The notes: generated by a model from the letters alone, not told the origin. A DNA stretch of 64,000 nt from Pseudomonas sp. TH31 (GCF_016650815.1 NZ_JAEKEZ010000006.1:255501-319500); one strand, 5' to 3'; counted from the stretch's first letter, positions 29,047-39,321 are shown. A program made the numbers and translations.

Positions 29047-29333
29047 TGAGCTACTTTCGCTGGGACGGTGATGACCTGATTCTGGAGTGTCACCTGCAAC
29101 CGGCGGCCCGCAGCGATGATTTCTGCGGGCTGCACGGCGATCGATTGAAGATCCGCCTGACCGCGCCGCCGGTAGAGGGCAAGGCCAATGCGTACTTGAT
29201 GGCATTTTTGGCCAAGGCGTTCGGGGTTTCCAAAAGTCAGGTGAGTTTGCTCAGCGGCGAATTGAACCGGCAGAAACGGGTGCGGATTTGTTCGCCGAAG
29301 AAGTTGCCGCAGTTGCCTGGCTTGATGCGGTAG
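29046..29333 (+). CDS. DUF167 family protein YggU
   Basis: This 95-residue basic protein is of the DUF167/YggU family, small soluble proteins of unknown role. The conserved core LTAPPVEGKANAYLMAFLAK and the terminal SGELNRQKRVRI segment are both visible. Its start overlaps the yggT stop (TGATGA), indicating translational coupling. The gene is followed directly by a REP palindrome. Confidence 0.92.
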   Translation: MSYFRWDGDDLILECHLQPAARSDDFCGLHGDRLKIRLTAPPVEGKANAYLMAFLAKAFGVSKSQVSLLSGELNRQKRVRICSPKKLPQLPGLMR

Positions 29334-29354
29334 AACTGATAAACCGAGGCGTTG

Positions 29355-29422
29355 CATTCGCGAGCAAGCCCGCTCCCACAAGGGAATGCGTACCCCTGTG
29401 GGAGCGGGCTTGCTCGCGAATG
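29355..29422. repeat. REP palindrome, perfect 26-bp arms
   Basis: Perfect arms at 29355-29380 and 29397-29422 contain the second REP family seen in this window, with the core GAGCAAGCCCGCTCCCACA. The element lies in the gap between yggU and metX and may end the yggS-yggU transcript. Confidence 0.85.
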
Positions 29423-29523
29423 GCGCACCTCGGTCTGACTGAATGAAATCAAGCCCGGCCTTTGCTTGCCGCTAGCCACACTGGTCTTTAGACTTACGCC
29501 TCATTTCAACGAGAGCAGGGTCG

Positions 29524-30663
29524 ATGCCAACTGCCTTTCCCGCCGATTCTGTTGGCCTGGTGACGCCGCAAGTGGCGCACTTCAGTGAACCCCTGGCCCT
29601 GGCCTGCGGCCGTTCGCTCCCAGCTTATGACCTGATCTATGAAACCTACGGCACGCTGAACGCCACGGCGAGCAATGCCGTGCTGATCTGCCACGCGTTG
29701 TCGGGTCACCATCACGCTGCCGGCTTCCACAGCCCCGACGAGCGCAAACCCGGTTGGTGGGACAGCTGCATCGGCCCCGGCAAGCCGATCGACACCCGCA
29801 AGTTCTTCGTGGTCAGCCTGAACAACCTCGGCGGCTGCAACGGCTCCACCGGTCCGAGCAGCATCAACCCGGAAACCGGCAAGCCGTTCGGCGCCGACTT
29901 CCCGGTGCTGACCGTGGAAGACTGGGTGCACAGCCAGGAGCGCCTGTCCGACCTGCTCGGCATCCGCCAGTGGGCGGCGGTGATTGGCGGCAGCCTCGGC
30001 GGCATGCAGGCCTTGCAATGGACCATCACCTACCCGGACCGCGTGCGGCATTGCCTGGCCATCGCCTCGGCGCCCAAGCTGTCGGCGCAGAACATCGCCT
30101 TCAACGAAGTCGCGCGCCAGGCGATCCTGACCGACCCCGAGTTCCACGGCGGTTCATTCCAGGAAGCGGGCGTGATCCCCAAGCGCGGCTTGATGCTGGC
30201 GCGAATGGTCGGGCACATCACCTACCTGTCCGATGATTCCATGGGCGAGAAATTCGGCCGTGGCCTGAAGAGTGAAAAGCTCAACTACGACTTCCACAGC
30301 GTCGAGTTCCAGGTCGAGAGCTACCTGCGTTATCAGGGCGAAGAGTTCTCCGGGCGTTTCGACGCCAACACCTACCTGCTGATGACCAAGGCGCTGGACT
30401 ACTTCGACCCGGCGGCGAACTTCGACGATGACCTGGCAAAAACCTTCGCCGGAGCCACCGCCAAGTTCTGCGTGATGTCCTTCACCACCGACTGGCGCTT
30501 CTCCCCTGCGCGCTCGCGGGAACTGGTGGATGCGCTGATGGCGGCCAAAAAAGACGTCTGCTACCTCGAGATCGATGCTCCGCAAGGCCACGACGCCTTC
30601 CTGATTCCGATCCCGCGCTACTTGCAGGCGTTCAGCAACTACATGAACCGTATTAGTTTGTGA
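29524..30663 (+). CDS. metXS: Homoserine O-succinyltransferase (MetX family)
   Basis: This 379-residue alpha/beta hydrolase-fold acyltransferase activates homoserine for methionine synthesis. The nucleophile elbow is [12 protein letters not shown] near residue 153; Asp and His complete the triad, the latter in QGHDAFLI near residue 358. MetX homologues in Pseudomonas use succinyl-CoA, hence the metXS name; sequence alone does not show the acyl donor with certainty. It is followed 8 bp later by metW, a pairing typical of this group. Confidence 0.94.
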   Translation: MPTAFPADSVGLVTPQVAHFSEPLALACGRSLPAYDLIYETYGTLNATASNAVLICHALSGHHHAAGFHSPDERKPGWWDSCIGPGKPIDTRKFFVVSLNNLGGCNGSTGPSSINPETGKPFGADFPVLTVEDWVHSQERLSDLLGIRQWAAVIGGSLGGMQALQWTITYPDRVRHCLAIASAPKLSAQNIAFNEVARQAILTDPEFHGGSFQEAGVIPKRGLMLARMVGHITYLSDDSMGEKFGRGLKSEKLNYDFHSVEFQVESYLRYQGEEFSGRFDANTYLLMTKALDYFDPAANFDDDLAKTFAGATAKFCVMSFTTDWRFSPARSRELVDALMAAKKDVCYLEIDAPQGHDAFLIPIPRYLQAFSNYMNRISL

Positions 30664-30670
30664 GAAAGCC

Positions 30671-31291
30671 ATGAGAGCTGATCTGGAAATCATCCAGGAA
30701 TGGATTCCCGCCGGTAGCCGCGTGCTCGACCTCGGTTGCGGCGACGGCGAACTGCTGACCTGGCTGCGGGACAACAAGCAAGTCACCGGCTACGGCCTGG
30801 AAAACGACCCGGACAACATCGCCGAGTGCGTGGCCAAAGGCATCAACGTGATCGAGCAGGACCTGGACAAAGGCCTCGGCAACTTTGCCAGCAACAGCTT
30901 CGACGTCGTGGTCATGACCCAGGCGTTGCAAGCCGTGCACTACCCGGACAAGATTCTCGACGAAATGCTGCGGGTCGGGCGCCAGTGCATCATCACCTTC
31001 CCCAATTTCGGTCACTGGCGTTGCCGCTGGTACCTGGCGAGCAAGGGCCGGATGCCAGTTTCCGAGTTCCTGCCGTACACCTGGTACAACACGCCGAACA
31101 TCCACTTCTGCACTTTCGGCGACTTTGAAGAGTTGTGCCGCGAACGTGAAGCGAAGGTCATTGATCGGCTTGCTGTGGATCAACAGCACCGACACGGGTG
31201 GGCCAGTAAGCTATGGCCTAATCTATTAGGTGAGATCGGTATCTACCGCGTCAGCAGCCCCGGGCTGCAAGACCACAAGGTCGCGGTCTGA
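30671..31291 (+). CDS. metW: Methionine biosynthesis protein MetW
   Basis: MetW (206 aa) is a SAM-methyltransferase-like protein required together with MetX in bacteria that have this arrangement. The SAM-binding motif I is VLDLGCGDGELLTWL near residues 18-32. The biochemical reaction is not established; it is thought to support MetX activity. It contains an intact CCCGGG site near 31257, useful as a counter-example to the frameshift pattern described in the findings. Confidence 0.95.
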   Translation: MRADLEIIQEWIPAGSRVLDLGCGDGELLTWLRDNKQVTGYGLENDPDNIAECVAKGINVIEQDLDKGLGNFASNSFDVVVMTQALQAVHYPDKILDEMLRVGRQCIITFPNFGHWRCRWYLASKGRMPVSEFLPYTWYNTPNIHFCTFGDFEELCREREAKVIDRLAVDQQHRHGWASKLWPNLLGEIGIYRVSSPGLQDHKVAV

Positions 31292-31317
31292 ACCACGCCA
31301 TTTCAAGGAGAACGATC

Positions 31318-31752
31318 ATGGGTCGTCTAGCACTGTTTCTACTTACTGCCTGCCTGAGCGTCACCGCCATGGCCGCCGACGTTATCAAAGGCGAGCGTCA
31401 GGAAACTTTTGGCGACGTGACGGTGCACTACAACACCTTCAATTCCACCTACCTGACGCCGGACATTGCCAAAGCGGCGGAGCTGATCCGCAGCAAGAGT
31501 CAGGGCGTGATCAACGTTTCGGTAATCAAGGACGGCAAACCGCTGATCTCTCAGGTCAGCGGCACGGTCAAAGACCTGACCAGCCAAAGCGTCCCGCTGA
31601 GCTTCAAACAGGTGACTGAGCAAGGCGCGGTTTACTACATTGCCCAGTACCCGGTGCCTCAGCAGGAAATCCGCACGTTCGAGATCAAGGTCCAGAACGG
31701 CGACAAAATCAACACCATCAATTTCAACCAAGAGCTTTTCCCCGGCGAATGA
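31318..31752 (+). CDS. DUF4426 domain-containing periplasmic protein
   Basis: A 144-residue protein with a clear signal peptide ([20 protein letters not shown]). The remainder is a small beta-rich DUF4426 domain of unknown function ([20 protein letters not shown]...). It is conserved between metW and rdgB in pseudomonads. Its stop overlaps the rdgB start codon. I cannot assign a function. Confidence 0.9.
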   Translation: MGRLALFLLTACLSVTAMAADVIKGERQETFGDVTVHYNTFNSTYLTPDIAKAAELIRSKSQGVINVSVIKDGKPLISQVSGTVKDLTSQSVPLSFKQVTEQGAVYYIAQYPVPQQEIRTFEIKVQNGDKINTINFNQELFPGE

Positions 31753-32345
31753 TGAACTTCACGCAACTCGTACTGGCCAGCCATAACGCCGGCAAACTCA
31801 AGGAACTCCAGGCCATGCTCGGCGAATCGGTGCAACTGCGCTCGATCGGCGAGTTCAGCAGCGTCGAGCCGGAAGAAACCGGCCTGTCGTTCGTCGAGAA
31901 CGCCATCCTCAAGGCGCGCAATGCCGCGCGCATCTCAGGTTTGCCGGCGCTGGCCGATGATTCGGGGCTGGCGGTGGATTTCCTTGGCGGTGCGCCGGGG
32001 ATCTACTCCGCGCGTTACGCCGACGGTCAGGGTGATGCGGCGAACAACGCCAAGCTGCTCGACGTGCTCAAAGACGTGCCTGAGGCCGAACGCGGTGCGC
32101 AGTTCGTCTGCGTCCTGGCGCTGGTACGGCATGCCGACGATCCGTTGCCGATCCTTTGCGAAGGCCTGTGGCATGGGCGCATTCTGCCGGCGGCCAGCGG
32201 CCAGCACGGTTTTGGCTACGACCCGCTGTTCTGGGTGCCCGAGCGTGACTGCTCCAGCGCCGAGCTGAGCCCGAGCGACAAGAACCTGATCAGCCACCGC
32301 GCCCGTGCAATGGATCTGCTGCGCCAGCGTCTGGGCCTGAAATGA
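31749..32345 (+). CDS. rdgB: dITP/XTP pyrophosphatase (RdgB/HAM1 family)
   Basis: RdgB (198 aa) hydrolyses non-canonical purine nucleoside triphosphates such as dITP and XTP, keeping them out of DNA. The N-terminal [10 protein letters not shown], the acidic DDSGLAVD segment near residue 73, and the C-terminal [10 protein letters not shown] are all family hallmarks. There are two possible starts three bases apart (ATGATG), both overlapping the DUF4426 stop. It overlaps hemW by 4 bp. Confidence 0.96.
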   Translation: MMNFTQLVLASHNAGKLKELQAMLGESVQLRSIGEFSSVEPEETGLSFVENAILKARNAARISGLPALADDSGLAVDFLGGAPGIYSARYADGQGDAANNAKLLDVLKDVPEAERGAQFVCVLALVRHADDPLPILCEGLWHGRILPAASGQHGFGYDPLFWVPERDCSSAELSPSDKNLISHRARAMDLLRQRLGLK

Positions 32346-33547
32346 CCCACGACTCATCCGCGTCGCCGCTGATCTTCGGCGGCGCCGCCCAATCGCCTCG
32401 GGCTGCGCTCCCCACACTGCCGCCCTTGGCGCTGTATATCCATATCCCGTGGTGTGTGCGCAAATGCCCTTATTGCGACTTCAATTCCCACACCGCCAGC
32501 CCGGTGCTGCCGGAAGAAGAGTATGTCGACGCATTGCTGGCCGACCTCGATCAGGACCTGCACGCGGTTTACAGCCGTGAGCTGAGTTCGATTTTCTTTG
32601 GTGGCGGCACGCCAAGCCTGTTCAGCGCCGGGGCCTTGGGCCGTTTGCTCAAAGGCGTGGAGCAGCGCATTCCGTTTGCCAGCGACATCGAAATCACCCT
32701 GGAAGCCAATCCCGGGACGTTCGAGCAGGAGAAGTTCGTCGCCTACCGGGCGCTGGGCATCAATCGCCTGTCGATCGGCATCCAGAGCTTCCAGGAAGAG
32801 AAACTCAAGGCCCTGGGGCGGATTCACAACGGTGACGAGGCGGTGCGTGCCGCCGGCATGGCCCGTCAGGCCGGGTTCGACAACTTCAACCTGGACCTGA
32901 TGCACGGTTTGCCCGATCAGTCGCTGGACGACGCCTTGAGCGACCTGCGCCAGGCCATCGCACTGAAACCGACCCACTTGTCCTGGTATCAGCTGACGCT
33001 GGAGCCGAACACGGTGTTCTGGAACCAGCCGCCAACGCTGCCGGAAGACGACACGTTGTGGGATATCCAGGAGGCCGGCCAGGCGCTGCTGGCCGAACAC
33101 GGTTACGCGCAATACGAAGTCTCGGCCTATGCCCAGCCTGGTCGCCCGGCGCGGCATAACCTCAATTACTGGAGTTTCGGCGACTTCATCGGGATCGGCG
33201 CTGGCGCCCACGGCAAGCTCAGCCACCCGGACGGGCGCATCGTCCGTACCTGGAAGACCCGCTTGCCGAAGGACTACCTCAACCCGGCCAAAAGCTTCAA
33301 GGCCGGCGAGAAAGCCCTGACCAACGACGAACTGCCATTCGAGTTCCTGATGAACGCCTTGCGCCTGACCGAGGGCGTGGAATCTCGCCTGTATCCGGAG
33401 CGCACCGGGCTCGCGCTGGAAAGCCTCGCCGAAGGTCGCCGTGAAGCCGAACAAAGCGGCTTGTTGCAGGTCGAACCGTCACGTCTGGCGGCGACGATGC
33501 GCGGACAACTGTTTCTCAACGACTTGCTGCAGACATTTCTGAGCTGA
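32342..33547 (+). CDS. hemW: Radical SAM heme chaperone HemW
   Basis: HemW (401 aa) resembles coproporphyrinogen III dehydrogenase but acts as a heme-binding chaperone. The radical SAM cluster motif CxxxCxxC is seen in [13 protein letters not shown] near residues 38-50. HemN-like C-terminal sequences follow. The typical HemW length and the lack of an extra N-terminal cysteine of true HemN support the call. Start overlaps rdgB (ATGA). An unbroken CCCGGG lies in its coding sequence near 32711. Confidence 0.93.
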   Translation: MTHDSSASPLIFGGAAQSPRAALPTLPPLALYIHIPWCVRKCPYCDFNSHTASPVLPEEEYVDALLADLDQDLHAVYSRELSSIFFGGGTPSLFSAGALGRLLKGVEQRIPFASDIEITLEANPGTFEQEKFVAYRALGINRLSIGIQSFQEEKLKALGRIHNGDEAVRAAGMARQAGFDNFNLDLMHGLPDQSLDDALSDLRQAIALKPTHLSWYQLTLEPNTVFWNQPPTLPEDDTLWDIQEAGQALLAEHGYAQYEVSAYAQPGRPARHNLNYWSFGDFIGIGAGAHGKLSHPDGRIVRTWKTRLPKDYLNPAKSFKAGEKALTNDELPFEFLMNALRLTEGVESRLYPERTGLALESLAEGRREAEQSGLLQVEPSRLAATMRGQLFLNDLLQTFLS

Positions 33548-33569
33548 TTTCAGCCTTAAGGGAAAACCA

Positions 33570-33893
33570 ATGGATTTGATCCTCGACCTGCTCGCCACCG
33601 TGTCCCGCTGGAGCCGTAGCAACCTGTCGGAAATCTCTCTGGCACTGGTGGGCTGCCTGCTGGTGCTGTTTGGCGCGGACATCAAAGGCTGGGTCGAACA
33701 GCGCCTGGGCGGCCTCGCCGGCGCCTTGCGCGTCCCAATGATGGCCCTGCTGTGCATGGTCGGCAGCGGCCTCGCGCTGATCTACGCCACGCCATGGATC
33801 ATCAAAGGCCTGAGCCAGTTCAACAACTACAGCCTCGCGCCCGTGTTGCTGGTGGTGCTGGTGTTGATCGGCGTAGTCGCCGACCGCCGCTGA
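33570..33893 (+). CDS. DUF3392 family membrane protein
   Basis: This 107-residue protein has about three hydrophobic segments (around residues 20-32, 53-75 and 85-103) and matches the DUF3392 family of small inner-membrane proteins of unknown function. It follows hemW by 22 bp and is conserved at this place in pseudomonads. A REP palindrome follows it. Confidence 0.88.
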   Translation: MDLILDLLATVSRWSRSNLSEISLALVGCLLVLFGADIKGWVEQRLGGLAGALRVPMMALLCMVGSGLALIYATPWIIKGLSQFNNYSLAPVLLVVLVLIGVVADRR

Positions 33894-33916
33894 ATTTCGA
33901 AACACCACAAAACAAC

Positions 33917-34006
33917 TGTGGGAGCGGGCTTGCTCGCGAAGGCGCCGTGTCAGCCGACATTAGAGTTGAATGACACACCGCTTTCGCGAGCAAGCCCGCT
34001 CCCACA
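33917..34006. repeat. REP inverted pair between DUF3392 gene and trmB
   Basis: Arms TGTGGGAGCGGGCTTGCTCG at 33917 and CGAGCAAGCCCGCTCCCACA ending near 34005 are perfect reverse complements over at least 24 bp, separated by about 40 bp. The element sits between two convergent genes. Confidence 0.85.
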
Positions 34007-34024
34007 TTGGATATTGCGTAGGGC

Positions 34025-34750
34025 TCAGGACTGCTTTTCGAACTTCAGGTCCCACACGCCATGCCCAAGCCGTTCGCCGCGGCGTTCGAACTTGGTGATC
34101 GGGCGCTCGGTCGGGCGCGGGACGCATTTGCCGTCTTCGGCAAGGTTGCGATAACCCGGCGCAACGTTCATCACTTCCAGCATGTACTCGGCGTACGGCT
34201 CCCAGTCGGTCGCCATGTGCAACACACCGCCGACCTTCAACTTGCTGCGCACCAGCTCAGCGAACGACGCTTGAACAATGCGGCGCTTGTGATGGCGGCT
34301 CTTGTGCCACGGGTCCGGGAAAAACAGCATCAGACGATCAAGGCTGTTATCGGCCACGCAGTTGTTGAGCACTTCGATCGCGTCGCAATCGTAGACCCGC
34401 AGATTGGTCAGGCCCTGAGTCAGCACGCCATTGAGCAGCGCGCCAACACCCGGACGGTGAACTTCCACACCGATGAAATCCTGCTCCGGCGAAGCGGCAG
34501 CCATTTCCAGCAGCGAATGGCCCATGCCGAAACCGATTTCCAGGGAACGCGGCGCCGAACGGCCGAACACCTGGTCGAAATCCACCGGCGCATCGGCCAG
34601 CGGCAGGACGAACAGCGGGGTGCCCTGCTCCAGGCCTTTTTGCTGGCCTTCGGTCATGCGCCCGGCGCGCATCACGAAACTCTTGATGCGGCGGTGTTGG
34701 CGTTCTTCGCCTTCTGCAGGCGTGACAGGCGTGTCGTTTGATTCAGTCAT
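34025..34750 (-). CDS. trmB: tRNA (guanine-N7-)-methyltransferase
   Basis: TrmB (241 aa) methylates G46 of tRNAs using SAM. Motif I is [15 protein letters not shown] near residue 70, and the tRNA-contacting [15 protein letters not shown] segment is intact near residue 145. I start at ATG 34750 rather than a TTG one codon earlier. It is 9 bp downstream of thiG, so both are probably on one transcript running thiS-thiG-trmB. Confidence 0.96.
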   Translation of the reverse strand: MTESNDTPVTPAEGEERQHRRIKSFVMRAGRMTEGQQKGLEQGTPLFVLPLADAPVDFDQVFGRSAPRSLEIGFGMGHSLLEMAAASPEQDFIGVEVHRPGVGALLNGVLTQGLTNLRVYDCDAIEVLNNCVADNSLDRLMLFFPDPWHKSRHHKRRIVQASFAELVRSKLKVGGVLHMATDWEPYAEYMLEVMNVAPGYRNLAEDGKCVPRPTERPITKFERRGERLGHGVWDLKFEKQS

Positions 34751-34759
34751 CAATGGCTC

Positions 34760-35553
34760 TTACTTGATCAGACCATCCAGCGGCGAGGAGGCGCTGGCAT
34801 AGAGTTTTTTCGGCATGCGGCCGGCGAGGTAGGCCAGGCGGCCTGCCACGATGGCGTGTTTCATGGCTTCAGCCATCATGATCGGCTGCTGGGCATGGGC
34901 GATGGCCGAGTTCATCAGCACCGCCTCGCAACCCAGTTCCATGGCGATGGTGGCGTCGGAAGCAGTACCGACACCGGCATCCACCAGCACCGGAATCCTG
35001 GCTTCTTCGAGGATGATCTGCAGGTTGTACGGGTTGCAGATCCCCAGGCCCGTGCCGATCAGACCGGCCAGCGGCATGACTGCAATGCAGCCGATTTCCG
35101 CGAGTTGACGGGCGATGATCGGGTCATCGCTGGTGTAAACCATCACGTCGAAACCTTCCTTGACCAGCACTTCGGCGGCCTTGAGGGTTTCGATCACGTT
35201 GGGAAACAGGGTTTTCTGGTCCGCCAGCACTTCCAGCTTCACCAGGTTGTGGCCGCCGAGCAGTTCACGGGCCAGGCGACAGGTGCGCACAGCCTCGGTA
35301 GCGTCGAAGCAACCGGCGGTGTTAGGCAGGAAGGTGTAGCGATCCGGCGACAGCACTTCGAGCAGGTTCGGTTCGCCCGGTTCTGGCCGAGGTTGGTGCG
35401 GCGCACGGCGAAGGTGACGATCTCGGCACCCGAGGCTTCGATGGCCAGGCGGGTTTCTTCCATGTCGCGGTACTTGCCGGTACCTACCAGCAAACGCGAC
35501 TGGTAAGTACGACCGGCCAGGACGAAGGGCTTGTCGCTACGAACGATGCTCAT
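34760..35553 (-). CDS. thiG: Thiazole synthase ThiG, frameshifted
   Basis: ThiG builds the thiazole ring of thiamine from deoxyxylulose phosphate, dehydroglycine and ThiS thiocarboxylate. N-terminal ([20 protein letters not shown]...[11 protein letters not shown]) and C-terminal ([15 protein letters not shown]...) parts are in different frames and join near 35375-35380. Restoring one G on the plus strand (CCCGGG instead of CCCGG) gives an intact protein of 264 residues that reads [15 protein letters not shown] across the join. The Schiff-base region and the phosphate-binding [15 protein letters not shown] are intact, so I take the break to be a likely sequence error. Confidence 0.92.
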
Positions 35554-35613
35554 GGGAAATCCTCTGTAGGGGTGAGGTTCTTGCAGAATTCTGTGCCCTT
35601 GCGGGCCTGGCGA

Positions 35614-35814
35614 CTAGCCGCCGCCGATGGCGTGCACGACTTCGACGCTGTCGCCGTCGTTCAGCGTGGTGTCGGCATGCTGGCTGCGCGGGACGATATC
35701 CAGATTGAGCTCGACCGCCACCCGGCGTCCGGTCAGATCCAGACGGGTCAGCAGGGCCGCAACGGTTTCACCGTCGGGCAGTTCAAGGGATTCGCCGTTC
35801 AACTGAATGCGCAT
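35614..35814 (-). CDS. thiS: Sulfur carrier protein ThiS
   Basis: ThiS (66 aa) is the ubiquitin-like sulfur carrier that donates sulfur to ThiG. It ends in the required Gly-Gly (VVHAIGGG), which is adenylated and thiocarboxylated. I start at [12 protein letters not shown], the family N-terminus, rather than six codons upstream. It sits about 60 bp before thiG. Confidence 0.95.
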   Translation of the reverse strand: MRIQLNGESLELPDGETVAALLTRLDLTGRRVAVELNLDIVPRSQHADTTLNDGDSVEVVHAIGGG

Positions 35815-35900
35815 GCCGGATGCCGCCATCATTTTTAGGGGCTGGCATTCTAGCCCGATCGGTCAGGCTGACCCAAGCCATTCGTCTTGAAACACGATCC

Positions 35901-36007
35901 GTAGGAGCTGCCGCAGGTTCGGGCCGCGTTCGGACGATCTTTTGATCTTGCTCTTTTGAAGATCAAAAGATCGTCCGAACGCGGCCCGAACCTGCGGCAG
36001 CTCCTAC
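35901..36007. repeat. REP pair forming a perfect 49-bp inverted repeat
   Basis: Arms at 35901-35949 and 35959-36007 are perfectly complementary with a 9-bp spacer, beginning GTAGGAGCTGCCGCAGGTTC and including TTCGGACGATCTTTTGATCTT-like core sequence. It is the longest exact palindrome seen in the window. It lies between the thiS promoter region and the 3' end of the DUF423 gene. Confidence 0.92.
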
Positions 36008-36011
36008 AAGG

Positions 36012-36383
36012 TCAAGTCAAGCGCCAGGCGGCAAGGCCCAGGCAAAACCAGCCGACAAGGAATGCCAGGCCACCGAAAGGCGTAATGATGCCCAGCTTGC
36101 TGATGCCGGTGATGGTCAGCAGGTACAGGCTGCCGGAGAACAGCAGGATACCGATGGCAAAGGACGCACCGGCCCAAGTGATCAAGCGCCCCGGAATCTG
36201 CGTAGCCAGCAGCGCCACACCCAGCAACGCCAGGGTGTGTACCAGTTGATAGGTGACGCCGGTGTGGAAAATCGCCAGGTACTCGGGCGTCAGGCGGTTT
36301 TTCAAGCCATGGGCGGCAAACGCGCCAAGGGCAACGCCGGTGAAACCGAAGAAAGCGGCCAGCATCAGAAAGCCACGCAGCAT
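36012..36383 (-). CDS. DUF423 family membrane protein
   Basis: This 123-residue protein has four predicted membrane segments and belongs to the DUF423 (YgdD/TMEM256-like) family. The N-terminal GFTGVALGAFAAHGLKNRL and the segment FHTGVTYQLVHTLALL are typical. Function is unknown. It is divergent from mtgA. Confidence 0.92.
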   Translation of the reverse strand: MLRGFLMLAAFFGFTGVALGAFAAHGLKNRLTPEYLAIFHTGVTYQLVHTLALLGVALLATQIPGRLITWAGASFAIGILLFSGSLYLLTITGISKLGIITPFGGLAFLVGWFCLGLAAWRLT

Positions 36384-36418
36384 GAAGAACTCCAGTCAGT
36401 TTCGATCAACAGGGTCTG

Positions 36419-36424
36419 TATAAT
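36419..36424 (+). promoter_or_regulatory. Likely -10 box of the mtgA promoter
   Basis: A consensus TATAAT lies 34 bp before the mtgA start in a 74-bp divergent gap. The -35 region about 17 bp upstream (TCAGTT) is a weak match, so the call is tentative. Confidence 0.4.
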
Positions 36425-36457
36425 GGCCCGCTCAACGGGTTCGGCCAAGCCATCTCT

Positions 36458-37180
36458 ATGCTGCGTTTAATTTTCCGTCGTTTCACGAAGGCCCTGCTCT
36501 GGTTCGCAGGCGGCAGCATATTGCTGGTGCTGATTTTTCGCGTGGTACCGCCACCGGGCACGGCGCTGATGGTCGAGCGCAAGGTCGAATCCTGGTTCGA
36601 CGGCGAGCCCATTGACCTGCAGCGCACCTGGCAACCCTGGGATCAGATTTCCGACGACCTGAAAGTCGCGGTGATTGCCGGCGAGGACCAGAAATTCCCG
36701 GAGCATTGGGGTTTTGACTTTGGGGCGATCCAGGCGGCCCTGGTCCATAACGAACTCGGCGGCTCGGTTCGGGGCGCCAGCACCTTGAGCCAGCAGGTCT
36801 CGAAGAACCTCTTTCTTTGGTCCGGTCGCAGTTGGCTGCGCAAAGGGCTGGAAGCCTGGTTTACCGGGCTGATCGAAGTGTTCTGGCCCAAGCAGCGGAT
36901 TCTCGAGGTCTACCTCAACAGCGTCGAGTGGGATGACGGGGTGTTTGGCGCCGAAGCGGCGGCCCGGCATCACTTTGGAGTCAGCGCCAAAGGCCTGAGT
37001 CGCCAGCAATCGAGCTTGCTGGCCGCTGTATTACCGAACCCGCGGGTGTGGAGTGCGAGTCACCCGACCAACTACGTCGCACGCCGGGCCGGCTGGATTC
37101 GGCAGCAGATGAGTCAGTTGGGTGGGGACAGCTATTTGCTTGGCCTCAACGATTCGCGTCGGGCGCCTTGGTCTCAGTGA
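36458..37180 (+). CDS. mtgA: Monofunctional biosynthetic peptidoglycan transglycosylase
   Basis: MtgA (240 aa) polymerises lipid II into glycan strands. An N-terminal membrane anchor is at about residues 10-28 (FTKALLWFAGGSILLVLIF). The GT51 catalytic motif, with the essential Glu, is AVIAGEDQKFPEHWGFD near residue 72, and the second motif RGASTLSQQVSKNLFLW follows. There is no transpeptidase domain, which separates it from class A penicillin-binding proteins. Confidence 0.95.
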   Translation: MLRLIFRRFTKALLWFAGGSILLVLIFRVVPPPGTALMVERKVESWFDGEPIDLQRTWQPWDQISDDLKVAVIAGEDQKFPEHWGFDFGAIQAALVHNELGGSVRGASTLSQQVSKNLFLWSGRSWLRKGLEAWFTGLIEVFWPKQRILEVYLNSVEWDDGVFGAEAAARHHFGVSAKGLSRQQSSLLAAVLPNPRVWSASHPTNYVARRAGWIRQQMSQLGGDSYLLGLNDSRRAPWSQ

Positions 37181-37191
37181 TCCCGAAAATC

Positions 37192-37265
37192 AAAGATCGC
37201 AGCCTTCGGCAGCTCCTACAGGTGTACGCATTCCCATGTAGGAGCTGCCGAAGGCTGCGATCTTT
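37192..37265. repeat. REP palindrome downstream of mtgA
   Basis: Arms of 29 bp (37192-37220 and 37237-37265), AAAGATCGCAGCCTTCGGCA.. and its reverse complement, flank a 16-bp spacer. It precedes the rpoH/mtgA terminator. Confidence 0.85.
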
Positions 37266-37281
37266 TGATCTTAAAAACAAA

Positions 37282-37314
37282 AACGCCCCGATCATCACTG
37301 ATCGGGGCGTTTTT
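37282..37314 (-). terminator. Rho-independent terminator of rpoH (probably bidirectional)
   Basis: The stem CGCCCCGATCA / TGATCGGGGCG is perfect, with a small loop (TCAC region), flanked by an A-run on one side and a T-run on the other. It therefore fits termination of both rpoH from the right and mtgA from the left. Confidence 0.88.
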
Positions 37315-37331
37315 TATTGCCGGGGCGCGGG

Positions 37332-38186
37332 TCAGGCGGCGATCGACAACTTGAGCTTGTTCATCGCGCTCTTTTCAAGCTGACGAATACGCTCGGCCGA
37401 CACGTTGTACTTCTGCGCCAGGTCGTGCAGCGTGGCTTTTTCTTCTGCCAGCCAGCGCTGGTAGAGGATGTCACGGCTGCGATCGTCCAGCACTTCCAGC
37501 GCTTCGTGCAGGTTGTGGTTGGAATTGTCGCTCCAGTCGGCATCTTCCAGTTGACGGGCCGGGTCGTACCGGTGGTCTTCCAGATAGTTGGCCGGCGATT
37601 GGAAAGCACTGTCGTCATCCGCTTCTGCGGCCGGGTCGAAGGCCATGTCATGGCCTGTCAGGCGACTTTCCATCTCGCGCACTTCCCGCGGCTCCACCCC
37701 GAGGCTTTCCGCCACACGGTGGACTTCCTCGTTGTTCAGCCACGCCAGACGTTTCTTCTGGCTGCGCAGGTTGAAGAACAGCTTGCGCTGGGCCTTGGTG
37801 GTCGCGACTTTCACAATGCGCCAGTTGCGCAGGATGAACTCGTGAATTTCCGCCTTGATCCAGTGCACGGCGAACGAAACCAGACGCACACCCATTTCCG
37901 GGTTGAAGCGTTTTACCGCCTTCATCAGGCCGACGTTGCCTTCCTGGATCAGGTCAGCCTGGGCCAGGCCGTAGCCGGAATAGCTACGGGCAATGTGTAC
38001 AACAAAACGCAGGTGGGCGAGCACCATCTGCCGAGCCGCCCCCAAATCCTGCTCATAATAGAGACTCTCGGCCAGTTCACGCTCCTGCTCCGGTGTCAGC
38101 AATGGAATGCTGTTCACGGTGTGCACATAGGCCTCCAGGTTTGCGCCTGGGACCAGAGCATAAGCAGGTTGCAAAGAAGTGGTCAT
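37332..38186 (-). CDS. rpoH: RNA polymerase sigma-32 factor (heat shock)
   Basis: RpoH (284 aa) directs RNA polymerase to heat-shock promoters. Region 2 is visible as [20 protein letters not shown] and [17 protein letters not shown] near residues 55-95; the RpoH box [12 protein letters not shown] lies near residue 130; region 4 ([19 protein letters not shown]) is at the C-terminus. I start at [14 protein letters not shown]; longer starts would use sequence from the regulatory gap to ftsX. It is downstream of ftsYEX, as in most gammaproteobacteria. The 113-bp gap to ftsX probably carries its promoters. Confidence 0.97.
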   Translation of the reverse strand: MTTSLQPAYALVPGANLEAYVHTVNSIPLLTPEQERELAESLYYEQDLGAARQMVLAHLRFVVHIARSYSGYGLAQADLIQEGNVGLMKAVKRFNPEMGVRLVSFAVHWIKAEIHEFILRNWRIVKVATTKAQRKLFFNLRSQKKRLAWLNNEEVHRVAESLGVEPREVREMESRLTGHDMAFDPAAEADDDSAFQSPANYLEDHRYDPARQLEDADWSDNSNHNLHEALEVLDDRSRDILYQRWLAEEKATLHDLAQKYNVSAERIRQLEKSAMNKLKLSIAA

Positions 38187-38299
38187 ACGAAAAAACCTCC
38201 GACTTACATAACTCGTGCAGTTCAGCACTGCGAAAATTGACCGGAAACCGTTGAGCAAGTTCCCTTAAAAACCGAAAGGTCAATACGCGCAAAAAGATA

Positions 38300-39321
38300 C
38301 TACTTCGGCGCCAGCTCCCTGAGATGGCGTGCGACTGCAATCCATGCACCGATATAACCCAACAGCACCGCGCCAAGCAAGAGCGACAGACCATCGGCAA
38401 CTGGCACTCCGGCCAGTGCAAAATTACTGCCGTACAAGCCGGCCAATCCAACCACCGCGTCGTTCAGCCAATTCAGGCCGAACGCCAGGACACCCCAGGA
38501 AAGAATCCCCGCACCGAAGCCATAAAGCGCGCCCATGTACAGAAAGGGCCTGCGCACATAGCTGTCCGTGCCGCCGACGAGTTTAATCACTTCTATCTCT
38601 GTGCGGCGGTTTTCAATATGAAGACGAATGGTATTGCCTATCACCAAAAGTAATGCAGACACCAAAAGCACGGTCAGACCGAAGACAAATCGGTCGCCCA
38701 GCTTGAGGATGGCGGCCAGACGCTCGACCCAGACTAGATCAAGTTGCGCCTGTTGTACCTTCGGCAGTTCGGAAAGTTTTTGTCGTAATGCTTCAAGGGT
38801 CGGCTTATCGACCTCTTTTGGCGTTACCAGGACCACGCCTGGCAGCGGGTTTTCCGGCAACTCCTTGAGCGCCTCACCCAGGCCCGACTGCTGCTGGAAC
38901 TCTTCCAGTGCCTGATCACGACCGACATATTCAGCATCCGCTACGCCGGGCATGCCTTTGATCTGCTCGCGCAACGACTCGCCCTGTTCCGGGCTGGCGT
39001 TGAGTTCCAGATACAAGGAAATCTGCGCCGCACGCTGCCAGGAGCCGCCGAGTCGCTCGACGTTATTCAGCAAAAGTGACAGGCCCATCGGCAAACTCAG
39101 GGCCACCGCCATCACCATGCAGGTGAAAAAGCTGCCGATCGGCTGTTTACCCAACCGGCGCAGACTGTCCACCAGGCTGGCGCGATGGCTTTCGATCCAG
39201 GCACGCAACAGCGTGGCGAAATCCGGGCCGTCGTCATCGTCGCGTTTTTCTTTTTCGGTTGCTGATCGGCAGCCTTGGGGGCTACGCGCTCGGAAACCTT
39301 GGGGCTGCGTGTCGCACTCAT
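38300..39321 (-). CDS. ftsX: Cell division protein FtsX, frameshifted near the N-terminus
   Basis: FtsX is the membrane partner of FtsE and activates septal cell-wall hydrolysis. Four membrane segments and a periplasmic domain are visible. The true start is at 39321 (MSATRSPKVSERVAPKAADQQ) because it overlaps the ftsE stop (ATGA). That frame leaves the conserved frame at an A-run, seen as T5 at 39245-39249; one more T restores a continuous protein of about 340 residues through KKKKRDDDDGPDF. An alternative in-frame ATG at 39340 lies inside ftsE and is unlikely. Unlike most breaks here this one is in an A/T run. Confidence 0.9.
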
